Part shown: piece by piece, positions 9,733 through 18,428 of the stretch
Numbering within the stretch: position 1 is the first letter of the stretch
Layout of the letters: every line of letters starts with the position of its first letter
Source: Bacteroidota bacterium
GTDB taxonomy: Bacteria > Bacteroidota > Bacteroidia > Chitinophagales > Saprospiraceae
NCBI GenBank assembly: GCA_018222965.1
Contig: JAAEZH010000007.1
Location: 100,605 to 164,604, forward strand
Direction of reading: 5' to 3'
DNA length: 64,000 bases
The notes under the pieces: generated by a model
Databases searched by the model: none
What the model saw: the letters and a program-made list of their open reading frames with translations, nothing else
What the model was told of the DNA's origin: nothing
Made by a program: the position numbers and the translations under genes

Positions 9733-9763
9733 CCCAATCCGTGATTGAATAACCTGGTGCAGC

Positions 9764-11794
9764 ATGCAATTTGTATTCCCGACATTTTTATTCGCTTTGG
9801 CAGCTATTGCCATTCCGATTATCATACACCTCTTTTATTTCAGAAGGTTTAAGAAGGTATATTTTACCAACGTACGCTTTTTGAAAGAAGTAAAAGAGGA
9901 GACCAGCGCCCGCTCTAAATTGCGGAACCTGCTAGTATTGCTGATGCGCTGTCTGGCCATAGCCTTTCTGGTTTTTGCCTTCGTACAACCCTTCCTGCAA
10001 CGGGATAAAACAGTTAATCTGGGCGAAAAATCGGTAAGCGTTTTTGTCGATAACTCTTTCAGCATGAATGCAGTAAACGATGAAATTCCCTTGCTAACCA
10101 TCGCAAAAGATCGGGCTCGAGCTATCGTGGAAGCCTACGGGGCCGGAGATCGATTTCAAATCCTTACCAATGATTTTGAAGGCCGCCACCAGCGATTGCT
10201 GAGCCAGGAAGATGCACTGGGATTGATTGATGAGATCGATCCAAGTCCGGCGGTGCGGAAAATTTCCTCCGTACTCAATCGCCAAAAGCAAACCCTCGAA
10301 ACGGGAACATCCGATCAGTGGGTATCCTATCTGGTAACCGACTTTCAGGAAAATATCACAGATTTTGAAAACTGGCAGGATACCAGTGTAGAAGTCAATC
10401 TAATTCCGCTGCAATCGGTAAGAGAACAAAACCTCAGCATCGACTCGGCCTGGTTTGAAAGTCCGGTGCAGATGTTTAATCAAAACAGCCGCTTGTTTGT
10501 GCGCATCAAAAACTGGTCGGAGCAGGATGCGGAAAATATTCGGCTGAGCTTCCGTCACGAAGGCCAAACCAAACCGGTAGGGACCTTTTCCGTGCCGGCA
10601 GGAGGTTCGGTGCAGGACACCGTAAATGTGACCATCCTGCGCACTGGTTGGCACGAAGCCGAATTAGAACTCACCGATTATCCGGTACAGTTTGACGATC
10701 GCTATCTACTCACCTTTGAGGTGGCCGAAAAGATCAATGTACTTGAAGTTTACGATGCACAACCCAATGCCTTTCTGGAACGAGCATTTGGCGGCATGGG
10801 CTATTTTGATTTGACCAGTCGCCCCGGCAAGAATTTGGATTACTCCTCCTTTCCGGGCTATCAGTTGATCATTTTACACGGATTGCCATCCATCTCCTCC
10901 GGACTCGCTTTCGAATTGGAGCAGTACCTGGAAAATGGCGGGAATTTATTGGTCTTTCCCGACCGCAATGCCAATTTGGATAGTTACAATGCCTTTTTGC
11001 AGAGCCTTCCGGCGAATGAATTGCAGTCCTTTTCGGAGACCGTACGCACCGGAGCGACGCTCAACACCCAGGCATTTGTCTTTCGGGAAGTATTTGAGAA
11101 TGCGGGGTCCAATTTGAAATTGCCCGTTACACAAGGTAATTTTCCATTGACCCGATACGGCAGCCGGGCAGAAGAAGCGCTGATTACCTACCGCGACGGC
11201 AGCACCTTCCTCGGACAATACCGGGTAGATCAGGGACATTTCTTCCTTTGTTCCGCTCCGCTTGACCCGGACTACAGCAACCTGATCCGCAGTGGAGAAA
11301 TCTTTGTTCCGATGCTATACCGCACTGCCTTATCATCGGGTCGTACCCGTCCGATTGCCTACACCATTGGCAGGGATGAAGTGATCGAAGTACAAAGTGC
11401 CTTGAGCAGCTCCGATGATGTATTTAAGATTGCCGGCAACGATCAGGAGTTTATTCCTGAGCAACGAAAATTCGGCCCAAAAACCATCCTCGACGTACAC
11501 AACCAAATCGAAAGATCCGGATTCTACAATCTGGTAGGAGAGGAGGAAGCCATCGAGAGATTTGCATTCAACTACGACCGCCGCGAGTCAGATCTCAAAT
11601 GCTACCGAGTTTCCGACCTGGAAGACCAGACCGCCGGAGGAAAGATTAGCATAGTAGACGCCAGCCTGCGCGCCGACTTCAGCAGCCTCATTGGCGAAAG
11701 AAATCAGGGGGTATCCCTTTGGCGTTGGTGTATTATTCTGGCTTTGATCTTCCTGGCGCTGGAGGCTTTGATTTTGCGGCTTTGGAAGGTTTAG
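9764..11794 (+). CDS. BatA-domain / von Willebrand factor A-like inner-membrane protein
   Basis: A 676-residue membrane protein. The N-terminal double-TM segment (about 1-78) with HLFYFRRFKKVYFTNVRFLKE is the BatA N-terminal domain (TIGR02226 type). It is followed by a VWA-like fold with a MIDAS-type DNSFS motif (D96, S98, S100), a beta-rich central region and a single C-terminal TM helix (about 652-672). Such proteins are anchored in the inner membrane and expose the VWA domain to the periplasm, but their role is not established. A BatA-domain gene upstream of a dihydroorotase homologue and DUF4199 genes is a recurring Bacteroidota neighbourhood. Here the next gene is 954 bp away, separated by repeats, so co-transcription is uncertain. 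No Bat operon (MoxR, BatB/C/D) is visible nearby. Confidence 0.85.
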   Translation: MQFVFPTFLFALAAIAIPIIIHLFYFRRFKKVYFTNVRFLKEVKEETSARSKLRNLLVLLMRCLAIAFLVFAFVQPFLQRDKTVNLGEKSVSVFVDNSFSMNAVNDEIPLLTIAKDRARAIVEAYGAGDRFQILTNDFEGRHQRLLSQEDALGLIDEIDPSPAVRKISSVLNRQKQTLETGTSDQWVSYLVTDFQENITDFENWQDTSVEVNLIPLQSVREQNLSIDSAWFESPVQMFNQNSRLFVRIKNWSEQDAENIRLSFRHEGQTKPVGTFSVPAGGSVQDTVNVTILRTGWHEAELELTDYPVQFDDRYLLTFEVAEKINVLEVYDAQPNAFLERAFGGMGYFDLTSRPGKNLDYSSFPGYQLIILHGLPSISSGLAFELEQYLENGGNLLVFPDRNANLDSYNAFLQSLPANELQSFSETVRTGATLNTQAFVFREVFENAGSNLKLPVTQGNFPLTRYGSRAEEALITYRDGSTFLGQYRVDQGHFFLCSAPLDPDYSNLIRSGEIFVPMLYRTALSSGRTRPIAYTIGRDEVIEVQSALSSSDDVFKIAGNDQEFIPEQRKFGPKTILDVHNQIERSGFYNLVGEEEAIERFAFNYDRRESDLKCYRVSDLEDQTAGGKISIVDASLRADFSSLIGERNQGVSLWRWCIILALIFLALEALILRLWKV

Positions 11795-12435
11795 GAACGT
11801 TTAATACGTTGTACGTTTAACTCGTTTTAAACGTAAATCCCGGGTTGATTTTTGAGTCTTTTTTCTATAAGAGAAGAGAGGGTTGGTTGGCTAGTGTGCT
11901 GGTTGGCTTGTTAGTAAGTTTTTTCTGTATTGAAGGAGTTAACAAACAAACTGACCAACTTGCAAAGCAATAACCAAAAACGTTTAATACGTTGTACGTT
12001 TAAGAAGTTTTATACGTGAATTCTGCTTGGATTTGACCTTCTGTATTTTGTTCAAATGAAAGGCAGCGGTGAAGTTTATGACAGGCTTCCGAGTAAAACG
12101 CATCAAACGTGTGAAACGAATAAAACATGCGAAGCAACCGACATCAGATTTAAAAACGTTTTAAGCGTTGATCGTTTAATTGGTTTTAAGCGTTGATCGT
12201 TTAATTGGTTTTAAGCGTAAAGCTGTATTTCTGTGGAATCCACTAATCCGTAAAATCCGTGATCCTGGTTTTTTGGGTTGGCATTTGTCTCCGGAATTTA
12301 GAATCACAGATTGGACGGATTTTGAGATTTACACAGATGTAAAGCTCCATATGAAACGGTACGAATGAAACGCATAAAACGAGAAACGAGTAAAACATGC
12401 GAAGCATTTCCCATCAGATTTTTAGCTGCTGATAC
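11795..12435. repeat. Intergenic array of ACGTTTAA-type direct, inverted and tandem repeats
   Basis: No gene. A 24-bp sequence (11797-11820) is repeated exactly at 11980-12003. ACGTTTAA at 11813-11820 pairs with TTAAACGT at 11827-11834. A 25-bp unit starting GTTTTAAGCGTTGATCG repeats in tandem about 2.4 times (12158-12217). A block of about 55 bp (near 12097-12151: AAACGCATnAAACG, then AAAACATGCGAAGCA, then CATCAGATTT) returns near 12368-12421. The common theme is AAACG/CGTTT. Confidence 0.75.
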
Positions 12436-12680
12436 TTTTGGGAATTGCTCCCTCCACCTTCGGCGGATGTTGCGGGGAGGGGCAATCGGAGAAGCAGAAT
12501 ATAACGCTATTCCTGCTCGCCCCCGGGCGAGCAAATGCGTCGGATTTTCCCTCTTCATCGAAACAACCCTCCCCGCCAGGCTGCACCGCAGGAGCAGACG
12601 CGCAACTCCCCCTATGTGCCAGCGGCACAAAGCTCCCCAAAAAAATTCGCTGTAAAGCGAATAAAACTACTCCCCAATAC
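12436..12680. repeat. Composite palindromic element, copy B
   Basis: Hairpins match copy A in order: TGCTCGCCC/GGGCGAGCA (12514-12533), TGTGCC-agc-GGCACA (12615-12629), TTCGCT-GTAA-AGCGAA (12646-12661), followed by the same ATAAAACTACTCCCC end. Its left half (GCGGGGAGGG near 12470-12480) is the reverse complement of a right-half piece of copy A. Hairpin-spanning open frames here are not genes. Confidence 0.7.
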
Positions 12681-12748
12681 CATCGTGTAAAACGAATCAA
12701 ACTCGTAAAACGAGTTAAACTTTCATTTTTTTTCCGAAATTTGCCGAC

Positions 12749-14011
12749 ATGCGAATTCTTCTTAAAAAATGTCGGATCGTAGATGAATCCGGGATTAGCA
12801 GCCCAAAGGATATTTTAATTGTCGACGGAACGATCGAATCCATTGCTTCGGATATTTCCGAGAAAGCAGATGAGGTCATTGAAGGTGACGATTTGCATGT
12901 CTCTGCCGGATGGATTGACCTCGGCGTTCAAGCCTGGGATCCGGGAAATGAACATCGAGAAGATCTGGACACCGTGCGCGAAGCCGCCGCCGTTGGCGGA
13001 TATACCGCTGTTTCTCTCTGGCCCGATACCGACCCCTGTACCGACTCCAAGGCAGGGGTTCGTTATATTTTGGAACAGGCCGAAAGACATCCGGTGGATC
13101 TGCTACCCATGGGTGCCCTTTCAAAAGGTTGTGCCGGAAAGGATATTACGGAGATGATCGATATGCGCGCTGCAGGAGCTGTGGCTTTTTCGGATGGCTT
13201 ACATCCGGTGAAGAATAACGGTTTGTTTCTGCGGGCCCTGCAGTATGTCAAGGCATTCGACGGACTGATAATCCACTTTCCCTTTGATGACTCTATTGAT
13301 AAAAACGGCCAGATGCATGAAGGGGAGGTGAGTACTTCCCTGGGATTGCCGGGGATTCCTTCCCTGGCTGAAGAACTGATGGTCGTGCGCGACCTTCGTT
13401 TGCTGGAGTATTCAGAAAGTCGCCTCTTTTTGGCAAATATCTCCGCCAAAGGCGCCGTTGCCCGCATTCGGGAAGCCAAAGCTGCCGGACTGAAAGTCAA
13501 CTGCTCGGTTCCCGTTTGGAACCTGATCTACGAAGACGATAAACTGTCTGAATTTGACAGCCTGTATAAGATGCTGCCGCCGCTTCGCAGCTCCGAAGAC
13601 CGGGAAGCTCTGATCGAAGGGGTGCTAGACGGCACCATCGACCACATCACCTCCAATCACCTGCCCTGGGAAGATGAGAACAAATCCCTGGAATTCCCGT
13701 ACGCAAACTTTGGAGCAACCGGGCTGGAAACAACTTTCGCCCTGATGCAAACCCACCTAAGCGAACGGATTCCGCTGGAAAAACAAATTGCGGCACTGAG
13801 CAGCAAGGTACACGCCATTTTGGGAAAAGCCCAGGGCAAACCCGAAGCTGGCCAGCCAGCCAATCTGACTGTCTTTTCGCCGAAAGGCAAATGGATGTAT
13901 AGTCGAGACAAAGTAAAATCCCGTTCATTAAATAATCCGGTGATCGGGGAGAGCCTGACAGGTCGGGTGAAAGCGGTCTTGCGCAACAACTGGTATAGGA
14001 TTATCGACTGA
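12749..14011 (+). CDS. Dihydroorotase homologue lacking most metal ligands (probably non-catalytic)
   Basis: The 420 residues follow the amidohydrolase/dihydroorotase layout of class I PyrC: an N-terminal composite beta domain, a TIM barrel (about 53-385) and a C-terminal beta strand region. Key residues differ. The DxHxH motif reads DLGVQ (57-61), the C-terminal DHAPH-type motif reads SNHLPW (302-307), and the barrel His of the HxS motif is replaced in LANIS (228-232). H176 and the SDG at 148-150 remain. True dihydroorotase closes carbamoyl aspartate in pyrimidine synthesis. This copy probably cannot bind the normal metal centre, and may be a structural partner like PyrC' proteins or have another role. 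Degenerate homologues in this neighbourhood are common in Bacteroidota. A separate active pyrC is expected elsewhere. Confidence 0.82.
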   Translation: MRILLKKCRIVDESGISSPKDILIVDGTIESIASDISEKADEVIEGDDLHVSAGWIDLGVQAWDPGNEHREDLDTVREAAAVGGYTAVSLWPDTDPCTDSKAGVRYILEQAERHPVDLLPMGALSKGCAGKDITEMIDMRAAGAVAFSDGLHPVKNNGLFLRALQYVKAFDGLIIHFPFDDSIDKNGQMHEGEVSTSLGLPGIPSLAEELMVVRDLRLLEYSESRLFLANISAKGAVARIREAKAAGLKVNCSVPVWNLIYEDDKLSEFDSLYKMLPPLRSSEDREALIEGVLDGTIDHITSNHLPWEDENKSLEFPYANFGATGLETTFALMQTHLSERIPLEKQIAALSSKVHAILGKAQGKPEAGQPANLTVFSPKGKWMYSRDKVKSRSLNNPVIGESLTGRVKAVLRNNWYRIID

Positions 14012-14091
14012 TCGTCGATAGATGATACATATTTCAAGGGAATTTCGGACCTTCCGAATATCTACTGATTTATTCACCTAATCGTTTTACT

Positions 14092-14667
14092 ATGACCAAC
14101 CTGACCACACCTAATCCGAAAGACGTTTCTCCCTGGCCGGATATTATGCGCTACGGACTGATCTCCGGAATAATCTTCATTGCCGTTTTTATGCTGGGCA
14201 ATCTCACCGGATTAAGCTCTCAAAGCAGTCTGATGGGAAGCCTGGGCTTTTTGCTTGTTAATATCATTATCATTGTAGGCGTTTGCGTCTGGGCGGTTCG
14301 CTCGCATCGCGAACAATCCCTGGGGGGATACATCAGCTTTGGCAGAGCCTTTTTGGTCGGCTTTGGCGTTTTGTTTCTGGCCATGGTGCTCCAGACATTT
14401 TTTACTTATGTTTACGTGACAATGATCGATCCGGGCTACGCAGATGATATTGTAAAGAATATGTCTGAGATGATGGAAAACATGGGAGCCGCGGAAGCAG
14501 AGATCGAGAAGCAGGTAAAAGCGGCACAAGAACGGTTTACGCCGGCTGGTTTAATCAAACAGGGAGCCATTAGCACCATCGTTGGTTCACTGATCTTTTC
14601 CCTGATCTCCGCTGCGATTTTGAAAAAGAATCGCCCGGTGGTAGAGGATATCCTCGATGAAAATTAG
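14092..14667 (+). CDS. DUF4199 membrane protein
   Basis: A 191-residue protein with four hydrophobic segments (about 21-43, 49-67, 84-106, 158-172) and a polar amphipathic stretch between the third and fourth rich in Glu and Met. The arrangement and the SFGRAFLVGF segment fit DUF4199, a Bacteroidota inner-membrane family of unknown function. It follows the dihydroorotase homologue by 80 bp and precedes a second small membrane protein by 9 bp, so these are likely one transcript. Confidence 0.8.
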   Translation: MTNLTTPNPKDVSPWPDIMRYGLISGIIFIAVFMLGNLTGLSSQSSLMGSLGFLLVNIIIIVGVCVWAVRSHREQSLGGYISFGRAFLVGFGVLFLAMVLQTFFTYVYVTMIDPGYADDIVKNMSEMMENMGAAEAEIEKQVKAAQERFTPAGLIKQGAISTIVGSLIFSLISAAILKKNRPVVEDILDEN

Positions 14668-14676
14668 AATTATTTG

Positions 14677-15195
14677 ATGAATATCTTTTCTTCTATAAAA
14701 AACAACGGAGTCCGGTTCGGCTTGCTGGCCGGACTCCTCACTTTGGCCTATTTTGGCCTTTTTTATTTTGTCGATAAAGCCTGGATGCTGAGTCCGGTGG
14801 TTTATTATGGCTCCCTGTTTATCTACCTCTGGGCCATGTACCAGGCCATCCGCGAAGAATCAAAAGCCCAGCAGGCTATGCTTAGCTGGAAAGATGCGCT
14901 GCGCACCGGTTTTGTGGTTTTCCTGATCGCAAATGCCTTTTTTATACCGTTTTTTGTATTGTTGCATGCAACAGATCCGGTTTTAGAAGATATTCAGCGA
15001 GCTTCCCTTCGCGAATGGTATCCCCGGATCATTCCAAAAGATCAACTGGCTGAACAGCTACGCCAGCTGGAAACAGCCGATCTGAAAATGGATCCAAAAG
15101 AAGCGGTGTTTGCATACGCCAGAGCCGCAATTGGCGGTTTTATAATGGCAGCATTCCTCGCAATTCTGCACCGAAGAGATTCTATTAAATTCTAA
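14677..15195 (+). CDS. Second DUF4199-like membrane protein
   Basis: A 172-residue protein with the same topology as its upstream neighbour: TM helices near 11-31, 39-57, 71-95 and 146-164, with a charged loop before the last helix. WKDALRTGFVVFLIAN corresponds to the SFGRAFLVGF segment of the upstream gene, so this is probably a tandem paralogue. The frame also opens with a TTG at 14674, but the ATG at 14677 is the simpler start. Function unknown. Confidence 0.75.
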   Translation: MNIFSSIKNNGVRFGLLAGLLTLAYFGLFYFVDKAWMLSPVVYYGSLFIYLWAMYQAIREESKAQQAMLSWKDALRTGFVVFLIANAFFIPFFVLLHATDPVLEDIQRASLREWYPRIIPKDQLAEQLRQLETADLKMDPKEAVFAYARAAIGGFIMAAFLAILHRRDSIKF

Positions 15196-15199
15196 GCCT

Positions 15200-16168
15200 T
15201 TGAAAGAAAGCAAGGATATAGCGATCAGTATTGTCATTCCGGCCCTGAATGAGGAAGAATCCCTACCCGAACTGGAAGCCTGGATCAGGCGGGTGATGCG
15301 GGAAAACAAGCTGACCTACGAAGTGATTTTTATCGACGACGGCAGTACGGATAAAACCTGGCAGGTCATGCAGCAACTCGTTTTGGAAAATCCATCTGTC
15401 CGGGCGATAAAATTCCGCCGCAATTATGGCAAATCAGCGGCCCTCAATGTAGGTTTTGAAGAATGTAGGGGAGAAGTGGTATTTACCATGGATGCCGACC
15501 TCCAGGACAGCCCCGACGAGGTGCCCGAAATGTATCGCATGGTCACCGAAGACGGACTCGATATAGTCTCCGGATGGAAGAAAAAACGACACGATCCGCT
15601 CAATAAGAGGTTGCCCTCGAAGCTCTACAATGCTGTTACCCGCTACATCAGTGGCATCCACTTGCACGACTTCAACTGCGGACTAAAAGCCTACCGGGGC
15701 GAGGTGGTTCATGCAATAGAGGTGTATGGCGAGATGCATCGCTACATCCCTATGATTGCAAAAGCTGCTGGTTTCAAAAAGATTGGAGAGAAAGTGGTGC
15801 AGCATCAGGCCCGCAAATACGGGGTTACCAAGTTTGGCTGGAAACGATACATAACCGGATTTTTGGATTTGCTTTCTGTGACTTTCGTCGGAAGGTTTGG
15901 GAAGGCTCCGATGCACTTTTTCGGAACCATTGGTACCATTTCCTTTTTCATCGGTGTTGTAATCCTGGTTTACCTAAGCATTTCTAAGATATTTTATACA
16001 GAGTATGGCATTGCCGATCGTCCGCTGTTTTTCTTTGGCATCGTAGCGCTGATCATCGGTACCCAGCTTTTTGTTACCGGCTTCCTCGCTGAACTGGTGG
16101 CCCGTTCTTCCCCCAATCGCAACAATTACGTGATCGAAACCAGCATCGGAGGAGGGGAGGAGTCATGA
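15200..16168 (+). CDS. Family 2 glycosyltransferase (DPM1/GtrB-like), TTG start
   Basis: A 322-residue enzyme with a GT-A fold: IVIPALNEEESL at the N-terminus, IDDGSTDKTW (about 50-59), and DADLQDSPDE giving the DxD-type metal site (about 99-108). Two C-terminal TM helices (about 243-265 and 277-300) follow, typical of polyprenyl-phosphate sugar transferases acting on the cytoplasmic face. TTG at 15200 is preferred, since the first in-frame ATG (about codon 33) would delete the first nucleotide-binding strand. It lies 4 bp after the DUF4199-like gene and overlaps the next glycosyltransferase by 4 bp, implying translational coupling. Substrate is unknown; with gmhA-gmhB downstream a surface glycan role is likely. 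Confidence 0.88.
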   Translation: MKESKDIAISIVIPALNEEESLPELEAWIRRVMRENKLTYEVIFIDDGSTDKTWQVMQQLVLENPSVRAIKFRRNYGKSAALNVGFEECRGEVVFTMDADLQDSPDEVPEMYRMVTEDGLDIVSGWKKKRHDPLNKRLPSKLYNAVTRYISGIHLHDFNCGLKAYRGEVVHAIEVYGEMHRYIPMIAKAAGFKKIGEKVVQHQARKYGVTKFGWKRYITGFLDLLSVTFVGRFGKAPMHFFGTIGTISFFIGVVILVYLSISKIFYTEYGIADRPLFFFGIVALIIGTQLFVTGFLAELVARSSPNRNNYVIETSIGGGEES

Positions 16169-17310
16169 AGTCTGTCGTAATCCTGAGTCCGGCACATCCC
16201 CTGCGCGGAGGCATCGCTTCCTCCAGCGAACGCCTGGCCCGCGAGTTTCAAATCACGGGCTACGAGGTGGAAATCTGGTCTTTTAAGTTTCAGTATCCCG
16301 GCTTTCTCTTTCCGGGAAAAACCCAATACAGCGACGACCCGGCACCGGAAGGACTGGAGATCAAACAATTGATCCACAGCATCAATCCGTTCAACTGGCT
16401 TCACATTGGCAATAAACTGCGTAAAAAGAAACCCGATCTGATCGTCCTGCGCTATTGGCTGCCTTTTATGGCCCCTTCTTTGGGTACAATCCTTCGGGTT
16501 GCCCGGAGAAATAAGCACAGCAAGGTCATTTGCATCGCCGATAATATCATTCCACACGAAAAACGACCCGGTGATAATATGCTGACCCGATATTTCGTGC
16601 CGGCAGTGGATGCTTTTATCGGGATGTCGAAAGCGGTCACCGAGCAAATCGAAAAGTTTAATCCGAATGGCCCGGTAGCTTTTAGTCCGCATCCGCTTTA
16701 CGACAATTATGGGGATCCGGCTTCCTACAAAGAATCCCTTCAAAAACTCGGACTGGATCCGAAATTCAGATACCTGTTATTCTTTGGTTTTATCCGGGAT
16801 TATAAAGGACTGGATTTATTATTGGAAGCTATGGCTGATTCCCGCTTGCGCGGAATGCCTTTGCGATTGATTGTGGCGGGCGAGTATTATTCCAACGAAG
16901 AAAAATACCAGAATCTCATCGACAAGCTGGACATCTCCGATCAATTGATCCTGCATACAAAATACATACCCAAAGAAGACGTACGCTATTATTTTGGGGC
17001 AGCCGATTTGGTGGTTCAGACATACCGCTCAGCCACGGTAAGCGGTATTTCGCAGATGGCTTACTTTTACGAAGTGCCCATGGTCGTTACCAATGTAGGC
17101 GGTCTGCCGGAGATTGTGCCGCATGGCGAAGCCGGATATGTTACTAATGTGGATGCCGGTGAAATTGCAGATGCGATTTATGATTATTTCTCAGCAGATC
17201 GCAAAGCAGAATTTGAGAAAGGCGTCCGTAAAAATAAAAAGCGATTTGCCTGGTCGGCTATGGTGGAGACCATGGAAATGCTGGCCGATACCATTTCAAA
17301 AAACCGCTGA
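16165..17310 (+). CDS. Family 4 glycosyltransferase (GT-B fold)
   Basis: The 381-residue product has the GT4 two-domain layout. The N-terminal acceptor domain contains the loop HPLRGGIASSSERLAREF (about 12-29). The C-terminal nucleotide-sugar domain starts at FFGFIRDYKGLDLLLEA (about 207-223). The GT4 donor-site region VPMVVTNVGGLPEIV has Glu at the usual EX7E position. No TM segment, so cytoplasmic or membrane-associated. The ATG overlaps the stop of the GT2 gene (ATGA at 16165-16168). The likely role is building a lipid-linked glycan, lipopolysaccharide core or exopolysaccharide; the sugar donor cannot be inferred. Confidence 0.87.
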   Translation: MKSVVILSPAHPLRGGIASSSERLAREFQITGYEVEIWSFKFQYPGFLFPGKTQYSDDPAPEGLEIKQLIHSINPFNWLHIGNKLRKKKPDLIVLRYWLPFMAPSLGTILRVARRNKHSKVICIADNIIPHEKRPGDNMLTRYFVPAVDAFIGMSKAVTEQIEKFNPNGPVAFSPHPLYDNYGDPASYKESLQKLGLDPKFRYLLFFGFIRDYKGLDLLLEAMADSRLRGMPLRLIVAGEYYSNEEKYQNLIDKLDISDQLILHTKYIPKEDVRYYFGAADLVVQTYRSATVSGISQMAYFYEVPMVVTNVGGLPEIVPHGEAGYVTNVDAGEIADAIYDYFSADRKAEFEKGVRKNKKRFAWSAMVETMEMLADTISKNR

Positions 17311-17312
17311 TC

Positions 17313-17828
17313 ATGGCTCGAAAAAAGTCAAAGTCAAAATCTGCCGCCAAATCAAGGTACGTCTTTTGGCAAACGGTAATCATGAGCTCCCTGGCACTTG
17401 GGGGGCTATTGCTTGTAGCCGTTTTTGCCGGCAATAAGATTGTAGAAGCGCAACCCAAATTGGGACCTTCTTTTCGCACGGCCCTCCTGCTGTTTGTAAT
17501 GTGGCTGGTGGTGAGTGCAGGCGTGCGGAGCATTCGCAGTTTGAATAAAAAATCCGGTTTTGCCGATTTGCTGGCTGGAGGAGCTTTGATTGGGGCATTG
17601 GGCAGCATTGCCTGTTTCAGTTTTGCCCGGGTGGTTTCCTTTTTCGCCAAAAGCAGCACCCTAGCTTCGGTTTTTGATCACCGCAATCTGATGTTTTTTG
17701 CCGGTCTTGGCGTGGTTGCCGCTTTATTGGCTGCCATAAATGCACAAACTAAAAACCGGGCACTCGGAAACCTGCTGGAGGTTTTGGTGATTGTCGCAAT
17801 CATTTTACTTTTGATCTACTTTGCCTGA
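17313..17828 (+). CDS. Small four-TM membrane protein of unknown function
   Basis: 171 residues: a Lys/Arg-rich cytoplasmic N-terminus (MARKKSKSKS), then hydrophobic segments near 20-42, 55-72, 84-108 and 124-143, and a final one near 150-170. No recognised family. The start lies 2 bp after the GT4 stop and gmhA begins 21 bp downstream, so it is in the same operon and presumably linked to glycan assembly or export. That link is from position only. Confidence 0.7.
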   Translation: MARKKSKSKSAAKSRYVFWQTVIMSSLALGGLLLVAVFAGNKIVEAQPKLGPSFRTALLLFVMWLVVSAGVRSIRSLNKKSGFADLLAGGALIGALGSIACFSFARVVSFFAKSSTLASVFDHRNLMFFAGLGVVAALLAAINAQTKNRALGNLLEVLVIVAIILLLIYFA

Positions 17829-17849
17829 TCTTCCTGTCAAAACGAGTAA

Positions 17850-18428
17850 ATGAGAGAACAAATTCGTCATATCCTGGAGAAAGCCGCTGCGGTAAAAAAC
17901 CACATGCTGGAGGATGAGCAGATGATGCTGCAGATTGAGAATGTGACCAAAGTAATGGTTCGCTGTTTCCAGCAGGGAGGCAAGGTTTTGTTTTGCGGCA
18001 ATGGCGGGAGCGCCGCAGATGCTCAACACATCGCTGCCGAATTATCTGGCAGATTCTACCTGGATCGCGAACCGCTATTCGCGGAAGCGCTGCACGTAAA
18101 CAGCAGCTTCCTGACGGCCGTGGCCAATGATTATGGATACGAGGAAGTATATGCCCGCATGGTGAAAGCCGCCGGGAGAAAAGGAGATGTACTGGTCGGC
18201 CTTTCTACCTCCGGTTCTTCCCCAAATATCTTAAAAGCACTTAGAGCAGCCCGCAAGCAAGAGATGACTACCATCGGAATGACCGGTGCTGGCGGACAAA
18301 GCATGGTCGTGGATTGCGATTATGTACTCATGGCTCCCTCCACAGATACGCCCCGTATTCAGGAAGCACACATAACCATGGGCCATATTTTTTGTGAGTT
18401 AATCGAACAAGCACTTTTCAATGCCTGA
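17850..18428 (+). CDS. gmhA: Phosphoheptose isomerase (sedoheptulose 7-phosphate isomerase)
   Basis: 192 residues, the usual GmhA length, with an SIS fold. CGNGGSAADAQHIAAE carries the phosphate-binding loop and the active-site Glu. STSGSSPN is the second phosphate site, and STDTPRIQEAHI holds the catalytic His near the C-terminus. It converts sedoheptulose 7-phosphate to D-glycero-D-manno-heptose 7-phosphate, the first step to ADP- or GDP-heptose for surface glycans. It overlaps the next gene, gmhB, by 8 bp, and follows two glycosyltransferases, which suggests the heptose is used by this cluster. A kinase step (hldE/hddA) is not in the window. Confidence 0.92.
   Translation: MREQIRHILEKAAAVKNHMLEDEQMMLQIENVTKVMVRCFQQGGKVLFCGNGGSAADAQHIAAELSGRFYLDREPLFAEALHVNSSFLTAVANDYGYEEVYARMVKAAGRKGDVLVGLSTSGSSPNILKALRAARKQEMTTIGMTGAGGQSMVVDCDYVLMAPSTDTPRIQEAHITMGHIFCELIEQALFNA

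Larger units (their letters stand above)
9113..9763. other. 651-bp repeat-rich spacer
   Basis: No gene. It contains a long hairpin (9196-9238), a composite palindromic element (9240-9552), an intrinsic terminator (9605-9635) and a promoter box (9725-9732). The open frames here (for example a 99-codon + strand frame) run through palindromes and look non-coding. Confidence 0.75.

Noticed and set aside
12158..12217. CRISPR-like tandem
   Set aside because: 2.4 direct copies of 25 bp with no spacers; no cas gene in the window.
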